Source: Kiritimatiellaceae bacterium
GTDB lineage: Bacteria > Verrucomicrobiota > Kiritimatiellia > Kiritimatiellales > Tichowtungiaceae
Direction: 5' to 3'
Length of the DNA: 64,000 bases
Assembly: GCA_013141415.1 (NCBI GenBank)
Contig: JABFQY010000007.1
Location: 1-64,000 of the forward strand
Shown: one piece after another, positions 42,097 to 47,785 of the stretch
How positions within the stretch are numbered: the stretch's first letter is position 1
Layout: each line of letters opens with the position of its first letter
Made by a program: the position numbers and the translations under genes
The notes under the pieces: generated by a model
The model's input: only the letters and a program-made list of their open reading frames with translations
Told to the model about the DNA's origin: nothing
Database searches by the model: none

Positions 42097-43817
42097 TATT
42101 TTCCTGCCGCAGTTTTAAATGTCAGTCCCTTCGATGACTCGAAAGCGATTGTTTGGCGGTTAACCCGTATTTCAGCCCGGTCCGGGAAAACAGCCAGATC
42201 GATTTCTTCCGCCGGATACCGTCGTTTAAAAATAGTGGCGAGCAGAATGGCTTTTTCAACGCCGTCGCCGGTTTTGTAATTCCAGATTTCGTCCGGCTGG
42301 GCGAGGCGCGCGCCGTCGTAAATCGATTCTGAACTCATGGCTTCCAGTGTTCGAATAAGGTCTTCATCACTCAGTGATTTTGTCGCTTCGATACAGACCG
42401 GATTGCGTTCCAGCGCGGCTTTGAGAAATGGCGTCCAGTCGGTACGGCTGAGATCGCGCAGGGCGTAGAAGGCGAGATCGGCGGAGCGGTTTTCCGTCCG
42501 CATGGATTCGACATAGGCGATGATTTCTTCGCGCGCCATGCCGGGAACGATCTCTAATTTACTCCAAGGATTGGACACTTTGCTTTCAATGGCCGGGAAT
42601 TCCGGTTCGAGGTGGACGAACTTGGCCAGCTCGGCCAGCATCTCGTTTTTACCGGAACTGCTGCATTCGAGTTTCTTGCCGAGTTCCGCCATGCTGTCGG
42701 CATCGTAGTGCTGGATCGGATTGTTTTTGAAAAATTCTTCCAGCTTCGGCAGGCAGATGCGTCCGGGAATCGGCTCGCAGTAGAATTCATCGCTGTCGAT
42801 TTCTTCGAGCAGCTGGGCACGGGTTTTATCGCCGACTTTAAACGGCGCGCTGTGTTCGTAGGCATAGGCGCGTTCGGCGGATATCCACCGCTTCTTTCCG
42901 TGAAACTCGTGACAGATCTGGAAACATTTCTGGAACTTTGAATTCTGCCGCAGAAAGTTGGCGAGGATTTCAAAGGTGATTTCGGTGGAAAGGTATTCGC
43001 CGATCTGCTTTTTGAACCGTTCGTAGTGCGCGGGTTCCATGGTGGCTTCCGGATAGACGCAGTGCACGTAGCCGGTATTGTTGAATACCATGGTGATCTG
43101 TTCGTGGCGCAGGGCGCGTTGCGCCTTATCGGTCAGCTCGGTACCGTTGAACCACATATTTTTGGTGACGATGCGTCGGTTGTTGGTGAGGACTCCGTCG
43201 CCGACCGCCACAAAGTTCTGCGAGTGGAGCGGCGTCGCCATCAGAAAAATATCTTCGAGCGGAATGCCGCAGACGATGAACAGCGCGGCGGCGTAAAGCG
43301 TGGAAAGCGAGACGCATTCGCCCGCGCCGGTGCGGTAACCTTCGCGGCGGCGGAACGCATCCATCGCCTCGACCGTTTCCGTTTTCCAGTACGGAATAAC
43401 CTCGGAGGTGTATTTTTCGAGGCCAAAGTGGCGGCGGATATCGAGGTCGAAATAGTGTTTGTCGCCTTCGTAGCCAAAAAGCGCATTGCTGGCACTGATG
43501 GTTTTGGTGTCCATGAACGGAGCGAAGCGGTTCATCTCGGTCTGCTGGTCGGTCAGTCCCCATGTGTCGAGGTCGAGGTTGAACTCGTAATGATCAATGA
43601 TGTACTGCTTGAGCCGGTCGATTTTTTTGCGCGGATTCATCTGGTCGATTTTGGCGAACCACGGATCGTCGCGCCATTTCCAGATGCGCGGACTCATGAT
43701 ATTGGCGAGCAGCAGGGCGTAGAGCAGTTCAGGGAAAACAAAAATCTCCATATCCGACAGGGTGACGGCGGAGGAGTACTTTTCGAGTTCCTTATGCGGT
43801 ACGGCGGTGTTTTTCAT
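42096..43817 (-). CDS. Transglutaminase-like protein of unknown function
   Basis: 573 residues from the ATG at 43817. The middle carries a transglutaminase-like Cys context (Gly-Ala-Gly-Glu-Cys-Val-Ser-Leu-Ser-Thr-Leu-Tyr-Ala-Ala-Ala). A His segment (Thr-Pro-Leu-His-Ser-Gln-Asn-Phe-Val-Ala-Val) follows about 40 residues later, then Asn-Asn-Arg-Arg. A Cys-His-Asp/Asn triad is plausible but unproven. No signal or membrane segment is evident. It is directly coupled to the glycosidase-like gene. I do not recognise the full-length family. Confidence 0.5.
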   Translation of the reverse strand: MKNTAVPHKELEKYSSAVTLSDMEIFVFPELLYALLLANIMSPRIWKWRDDPWFAKIDQMNPRKKIDRLKQYIIDHYEFNLDLDTWGLTDQQTEMNRFAPFMDTKTISASNALFGYEGDKHYFDLDIRRHFGLEKYTSEVIPYWKTETVEAMDAFRRREGYRTGAGECVSLSTLYAAALFIVCGIPLEDIFLMATPLHSQNFVAVGDGVLTNNRRIVTKNMWFNGTELTDKAQRALRHEQITMVFNNTGYVHCVYPEATMEPAHYERFKKQIGEYLSTEITFEILANFLRQNSKFQKCFQICHEFHGKKRWISAERAYAYEHSAPFKVGDKTRAQLLEEIDSDEFYCEPIPGRICLPKLEEFFKNNPIQHYDADSMAELGKKLECSSSGKNEMLAELAKFVHLEPEFPAIESKVSNPWSKLEIVPGMAREEIIAYVESMRTENRSADLAFYALRDLSRTDWTPFLKAALERNPVCIEATKSLSDEDLIRTLEAMSSESIYDGARLAQPDEIWNYKTGDGVEKAILLATIFKRRYPAEEIDLAVFPDRAEIRVNRQTIAFESSKGLTFKTAAGK

Positions 43818-43826
43818 AATCAATAG

Positions 43827-43857
43827 TAACCACGGATGGACGCGGATTCACACAGAT
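43827..43857. repeat. Left inverted repeat flanking the GxxExxY gene
   Basis: A sequence of the type TAACCACGGATG followed by a degenerate CGGATT-CACACAGAT. It is the imperfect reverse complement of 44228-44258. Together they bracket the GxxExxY gene. Confidence 0.7.
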
Positions 43858-43865
43858 ATACAAAG

Positions 43866-44249
43866 TTAGAGAACGACTCGCTTCCATTCCAGTTTAGCTC
43901 TTTTGAAATTAATGATCAGTCCGACTCTCAAGCCGGTTAGTTTCAGGTAATTCAGCATTTGGCCGATTTCATTGTCGGTGATTCGGTCGATCACTTTTGC
44001 ATCGATGACGACCGTTTCAAAGGCGATCAGATCCGGGACATATGTTCCGACATTGACACCTTTGTAGAGAATATCATAGCGGCTTTGCTGACGACATGGA
44101 ATCCGGCGACGCACAAACTCAACCACTAAGGCGTTTTCATAGGGTTTTTCAATGAATCCATGGCCTAATTCATTAAGGACTTCCATGGCACAACCGATGA
44201 TTTCCTGAGTTTCTTTCTCTGAAAACAATCCGTGTCGATCTGTGTTCAT
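43866..44249 (-). CDS. GxxExxY family protein
   Basis: 127 residues. The family-defining Gly-Phe-Ile-Glu-Lys-Pro-Tyr-Glu-Asn-Ala-Leu segment is at residues 31-41. A Tyr-Val-Pro-Asp-Leu-Ile-Ala-Phe ... Val-Ile-Asp-Ala-Lys-Val-Ile segment resembles a PD-(D/E)xK nuclease core with Asp-x(n)-Asp-x-Lys. The C-terminal Gly-Leu-Ile-Ile-Asn-Phe motif is typical. The family is widespread in environmental bacteria, of unknown role. The start codon lies inside the right inverted repeat, so the first eight residues are encoded by the repeat. Confidence 0.85.
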   Translation of the reverse strand: MNTDRHGLFSEKETQEIIGCAMEVLNELGHGFIEKPYENALVVEFVRRRIPCRQQSRYDILYKGVNVGTYVPDLIAFETVVIDAKVIDRITDNEIGQMLNYLKLTGLRVGLIINFKRAKLEWKRVVL

Positions 44250-44258
44250 CCGTGGTTA
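44228..44258. repeat. Right inverted repeat flanking the GxxExxY gene
   Basis: Mirror of 43827-43857 (ATCCGTG ... CATCCGTGGTTA). It contains the GxxExxY start codon at 44249-44247. Such repeat-bracketed GxxExxY genes suggest a small mobile or repeat-linked unit. Confidence 0.7.
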
Positions 44259-44330
44259 ACCCCTGTTTTTCCTTTTCCAAACATCGGAAAGCGTATACTA
44301 ATGCCCGCTCAAATCAAAAGGTTTTACCCC

Positions 44331-45725
44331 ATGTCCGAAGAAACAGATATCCCGCAGAATGTGTCCCGGCCCGATGAGGACATTCTCCTCGATCTTAATT
44401 TTGTCCCGCAGTGGGCCAAGAAAGCGCCCGCCGCTAATCACTACGCATCCGACGACCGCCCCGAGCGACGTCCGTCGTCGCGCGACCGCCACGACGGCCC
44501 GCGCCGCGAACGCAGTGACCGTCGGGACGGCCCGGCCCGGCCAGCGCGTCCGCCGCGCGAACGTTCTTCCGGCGACCGTCCGAATGCGTTCGGCGGTGCA
44601 GGTCGTCCGCCGCCGCGTGCTCCGCAAGGAGAGCGTGTTGCGCAAGAGCCGCGCCGTGAATTTACGCCGCGTCCGGAACGGATTGAACTGCCGGTCGAAA
44701 TCAAGTTTCTGCCTGAACAGCAATGGCTGGCTTCGATGGTGCGTCAGATTCATCATAGCAAGCGCGCTTATCCGCTGATGGATCTGGCCAATCTGTTTCT
44801 GGCCGACCCGAAAGGCCATTTGGTCAAAATCGAAATTCAGCCCGGCGCGAAGGAGTTTAAGCTCTACCAGGGCAAGCGCTCCAAGATGGTTGCCACCAGC
44901 CGCGACGCACTGGTTCACCAGCTTCTCGACGACCATCTGGAAGATTTCTTTACCAAAGAGGATATTGAAGTTGAACCGCCGACCGGCGTGTTTCCGATGA
45001 TTGGGAAAATCGGCGACGTGCTGATCGGCCCGCCCAATCACCACAGCTATGCCGCACGTCTTCAGGAAGTTTATAACGCCCGCTTTTCCGGCATGCCGTT
45101 TGACCGCTTTAAGGAAAAAGTCCAAACCGTCCGCGACGAAGAGCTGATCGCCAAGTGGAAACTGGAATCCTCCAAAAAAACCGTTTACCGGCTCAAGGAT
45201 GCTCCTGAAGACGAAGTGAAAGATTTTATGCTGGTGCAGGCCGAAGAATATGTCCGTACACAGATCGCTGAAGCCGAGGTTGAAGAAGTGAGCCGCGCCG
45301 TGCTTCCTTCCTCTCTGGCCCGCAAAATCAAAGACTACAACCTGATCCGCATGGTACGCGAGGCGTGGGAACGCGAAAGCCGCTTCCCGCTGTCCGTTTC
45401 GTTTGCTCTGCGCGCAGCCTTCCGCCATCTGCACTTAGAGACGTTCAAGGCCGGCAAAAATATCAACTTCATCACATCCGTGAAACCCGATCCGGTTCAG
45501 CCCGAAAAAACGGCGGCGCATATCCGCGTCGTTCTTGAATATCTGGCGGAGCATCCCGGTTCGACCCGCGATCAACTTGTGGAAGGCCTGCGGCCCGGTG
45601 TTGAAAAGAATTCCGATGCGGTCAAAGAAATTCTTAATCCGCTTCGCTGGCTGATTGAAAAAGGGCACATCATCGAATTCTTCAACGGAACTCTTTCCGT
45701 TCCGTCGCACCGTAAACGCCGCTGA
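44331..45725 (+). CDS. Conserved-looking protein with disordered Arg-rich N-terminal region, function unknown
   Basis: 464 residues from the ATG at 44331; an ATG at 44301 is possible. Residues about 35-125 are extremely rich in Arg, Pro, Asp and Gly (repeats such as Arg-Arg-Pro-Ser-Ser-Arg-Asp-Arg, Pro-Ala-Arg-Pro-Ala-Arg-Pro-Pro-Arg) and likely disordered and nucleic acid-binding. The remaining 340 residues look folded, with Phe-Leu-Pro-Glu-Gln-Gln-Trp-Leu-Ala and a winged-helix-like C-terminus (Thr-Arg-Asp-Gln-Leu-Val-Glu). I do not recognise the family; an RNA-related role is a guess from the basic region. Confidence 0.6.
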   Translation: MSEETDIPQNVSRPDEDILLDLNFVPQWAKKAPAANHYASDDRPERRPSSRDRHDGPRRERSDRRDGPARPARPPRERSSGDRPNAFGGAGRPPPRAPQGERVAQEPRREFTPRPERIELPVEIKFLPEQQWLASMVRQIHHSKRAYPLMDLANLFLADPKGHLVKIEIQPGAKEFKLYQGKRSKMVATSRDALVHQLLDDHLEDFFTKEDIEVEPPTGVFPMIGKIGDVLIGPPNHHSYAARLQEVYNARFSGMPFDRFKEKVQTVRDEELIAKWKLESSKKTVYRLKDAPEDEVKDFMLVQAEEYVRTQIAEAEVEEVSRAVLPSSLARKIKDYNLIRMVREAWERESRFPLSVSFALRAAFRHLHLETFKAGKNINFITSVKPDPVQPEKTAAHIRVVLEYLAEHPGSTRDQLVEGLRPGVEKNSDAVKEILNPLRWLIEKGHIIEFFNGTLSVPSHRKRR

Positions 45726-45729
45726 CGGT

Positions 45730-46314
45730 TTAGTGCGCGGCGGCGATCATTGCAAAAATACCTTTACGCATCAGCATTACCGCGATAGCCGCCAGCAGCA
45801 TGCTGGCTACCTTCGAAACGGCCTTTGAACCGGTACGACCCAGACGATTCGTGATCGGCCCGGCAAATCCGAATACCAGCCCGGCAATCACGATGTTCAG
45901 AATGACCGCCACCGACGTGATGGTTTTCCCGTGTGTGTTCGCCAGCAGAATACAGGTGGTTAGCACCGCCGGGCCGGTAATCAGCGGAATGCCGATCGGC
46001 ACAGCGCCAAGACTGGCTACATCGACTTCTTGAACTTTTTTTTCGCCAAGCAATGTGCTCAGTGAAATCGCCAGCAGGAGCAGTCCGCCCGCCAGCATGA
46101 AATCCGGAACCGTGATTCCCATAAAACGCAGCAGCATCGGCCCGGCGAGAACGAAAACAACCGCGACCGTGGCGGCTGTCAGAACGGATTGAATGATCAC
46201 TGTGCGCAGCCGTTTGGAATCAAGGCCGTCCGTCAGCGACAGAAACATCGGCAGGACACCGACAGCATCCACCGCGACAAACAGCGGAACAAAACAAAGC
46301 CAGAACGTGTTCAT
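45730..46314 (-). CDS. MarC-family integral membrane protein
   Basis: 194 residues with about six hydrophobic segments. MarC features: Phe-Val-Ala-Val-Asp-Ala-Val-Gly-Val-Leu-Pro near the start, Gly-Gly-Leu-Leu-Leu-Leu-Ala-Ile-Ser mid-protein, and a Pro-Ile-Gly-Ile-Pro-Leu-Ile-Thr-Gly-Pro-Ala motif. The family was once linked to multiple antibiotic resistance but its transport role is unproven. It converges on the Arg-rich gene with only 4 bases between them; its N-terminus borders the RAYT/palindrome cluster. Confidence 0.92.
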   Translation of the reverse strand: MNTFWLCFVPLFVAVDAVGVLPMFLSLTDGLDSKRLRTVIIQSVLTAATVAVVFVLAGPMLLRFMGITVPDFMLAGGLLLLAISLSTLLGEKKVQEVDVASLGAVPIGIPLITGPAVLTTCILLANTHGKTITSVAVILNIVIAGLVFGFAGPITNRLGRTGSKAVSKVASMLLAAIAVMLMRKGIFAMIAAAH

Positions 46315-46330
46315 GAAGGAATTGTGCCTC

Positions 46331-46415
46331 TTCTGGAGTGCGGACGCAAGCCGCAGGCGCGAGGCCGCTCTGAATCAAAGCGGCGTCGCACGTTGTTTGC
46401 CGCCGCACTCCAGAA
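46331..46415. repeat. GGAGTGCGG...CCGCACTCC palindromic element, copy 1
   Basis: 13-base outer arms at 46331-46343 and 46403-46415 with an inner GCCGCT...AGCGGC hairpin. Its left half (GGAGTGCGGACGCAAGCCGC) is shared with the copies at 46438 and 47039. Member of the palindrome family next to the RAYT gene. Confidence 0.88.
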
Positions 46416-46437
46416 GGATAGCGTTCCGTTGTGCAAT

Positions 46438-46480
46438 TTTGGAGTGCGGACGCAAGCCGCAGGCGCGAGGCCGCTTTTCA
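46438..46480. repeat. Half copy of the GGAGTGCGG element at the RAYT 3' end
   Basis: Starts GGAGTGCGGACGCAAGCCGC, identical to the left half of the 46331 element. The RAYT stop codon (46480-46478) lies at its inner edge, so it marks one end of the transposase unit. Confidence 0.85.
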
Positions 46481-47020
46481 GAATGCATCTTGCACATTGA
46501 TCGAGTCGGTCTTGAAGCGGGCGAGCGTGTTTACAAATGATCGTGGCGCGTTTTGTTCCAGCCAGCGCTGGGAACACCATTCATAGGAAGACGCATCTTC
46601 CGTGACACCATGATGAACCGGATTCTGATGAATGTACCGCAGGCGGCTAAAGAAAGACGTTTGGTGGGTAATGTGCGAATCCCAGTAATTGTGCCAGACT
46701 TTGCGTCCGGTTGCGCCGTCCATCCGGTTCAGCTTTTTGGCGCTGTATTCATGAAGCTGGGCGATGAGTGTTGTTAACGACTCTGGAGTGTCCGGCGAGC
46801 TGGAAATGACGTGGTAGTGATTGTTCATTACCGCCCACGCTTGGAGTTGCCAGTTATATTTCTTTGCCAGCTCGAAAAGCATATCGCGCACAAGCGACCG
46901 CTTTTCCGGAGCATTCAAAATCGGTTGTTTAAGATATATCCCGCCGGTCACCATGTACGTTCCCCGCTCCAGCAATCGGTGCATTGGCGCATGTGGCCAG
47001 TACGAAGAGATTTCTTTCAT
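46478..47020 (-). CDS. REP-associated tyrosine transposase (RAYT, IS200-like Y1 family)
   Basis: 180 residues. The N-terminal part has the Y1_Tnp start (Thr-Tyr-Met-Val-Thr-Gly-Gly-Ile-Tyr). The HUH metal site is Met-Asn-Asn-His68-Tyr69-His70, and a candidate catalytic Tyr is Tyr129 in Leu-Arg-Tyr-Ile-His-Gln-Asn-Pro-Val. RAYTs are single-copy HUH enzymes that recognise and process REP hairpins. Palindromes of one family lie at both ends (46331-46480 and 47039-47124), the expected arrangement of a RAYT with its cognate REPs. All visible key residues are intact, so it could be active. Confidence 0.9.
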   Translation of the reverse strand: MKEISSYWPHAPMHRLLERGTYMVTGGIYLKQPILNAPEKRSLVRDMLFELAKKYNWQLQAWAVMNNHYHVISSSPDTPESLTTLIAQLHEYSAKKLNRMDGATGRKVWHNYWDSHITHQTSFFSRLRYIHQNPVHHGVTEDASSYEWCSQRWLEQNAPRSFVNTLARFKTDSINVQDAF

Positions 47021-47038
47021 GGAAAGAAATTAAGAGAT

Positions 47039-47124
47039 TTGGAGTGCGGCGGCAAGTGAAACGCGACACCGCTTTCAGTACGCTGAGCGGCCTCGCGCCT
47101 GCGGCTTGCGTCCGCACTCCAGAA
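47039..47124. repeat. GGAGTGCGG...CCGCACTCC palindromic element, copy 3, overlapping udk
   Basis: The left end GGAGTGCGGCGGCAAG and the right end CTTGCGTCCGCACTCC form the outer arms. The right half is the reverse complement of the 46331 and 46438 copies. It lies just upstream of the RAYT start and overlaps the 3' end of udk, whose last codons it encodes. Confidence 0.88.
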
Positions 47125-47710
47125 TGTCTGCAATCTGTTCCTTGCGTTCCGGTGTGCCGCGCTCGGCGGGAACGAGCAGGATGTCGGCGAAGGCGCGGGT
47201 CGGTTCGACATATTTCCGGTACATCGGCTCGACTTGTTCGGCCCAGCGCTGACGGATTTCCTGTTCGGTACGGCTTCGTTCGACGATGTCGCGCGCAATA
47301 CGCCGCTCCAGGCAGGTTGCCAACGGCAGATCGACGAATATTTTTTGATCGAACACGTCGCGCAGATGCCGGTTGGTGAACAGAAACAAACCCTCAACGA
47401 TGATCAGCGGAGCCGGGTTCAGGATGATCGGTTCTTTTGTGCGCTTGTGTGTGGCGTGAATGTAATGCGGGCCTTCGACCGTTTCGCCGCGCTTTAAAGC
47501 CTCCAGATCGCGGGCAAGGTGCTCCAGATCAACCACGGCGGGGTCATCAAAGTTCCAGTTCTTGGCATCCACGTCATCGGGCAGACTGATGTAATAGTTA
47601 TCCTGCGACATCAGACTGGCGTTTCCGGCCAGCTCCGCCAGTTCTCGCGCAATCGAGGTCTTCCCCGATCCCGATGCGCCGACTATTCCGATGATGCGTG
47701 GTGGTTTCAT
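47075..47710 (-). CDS. udk: Uridine kinase
   Basis: 211 residues. Walker A Gly-Ala-Ser-Gly-Ser-Gly-Lys-Thr-Ser near the N-terminus, the Ser-Gln-Asp-Asn-Tyr-Tyr motif, and Val-Glu-Gly-Leu-Phe-Leu-Phe at Walker B. An Arg-Arg-Ile-Ala-Arg-Asp lid completes the signature. It phosphorylates uridine and cytidine with ATP or GTP for pyrimidine salvage. The ATG at 47710 is preferred over the longer frame. The last roughly 14 residues (Glu-Cys-Gly-Arg-Lys-Pro-Gln-Ala-Arg-Gly-Arg-Ser-Ala-Tyr) are encoded by a palindromic element and replace the natural C-terminus. Confidence 0.93.
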   Translation of the reverse strand: MKPPRIIGIVGASGSGKTSIARELAELAGNASLMSQDNYYISLPDDVDAKNWNFDDPAVVDLEHLARDLEALKRGETVEGPHYIHATHKRTKEPIILNPAPLIIVEGLFLFTNRHLRDVFDQKIFVDLPLATCLERRIARDIVERSRTEQEIRQRWAEQVEPMYRKYVEPTRAFADILLVPAERGTPERKEQIADILECGRKPQARGRSAY

Positions 47711-47726
47711 AAGCCGGATTTTTACC

Positions 47727-47785
47727 ATAGAATACACAGAAAACACGGAAATATTGGGTATCGAGTTTTGTGTTTTTCGTGGCTA
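47727..47785. repeat. Imperfect inverted repeat between udk and the radical SAM gene
   Basis: An ATACACAGAAAACACGG-type sequence on the left and TTTTGTGTTTTTCGTGG on the right form a degenerate inverted repeat, similar in style to the CACGGAT repeats at 43.8 and 44.2 kb. Confidence 0.45.
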
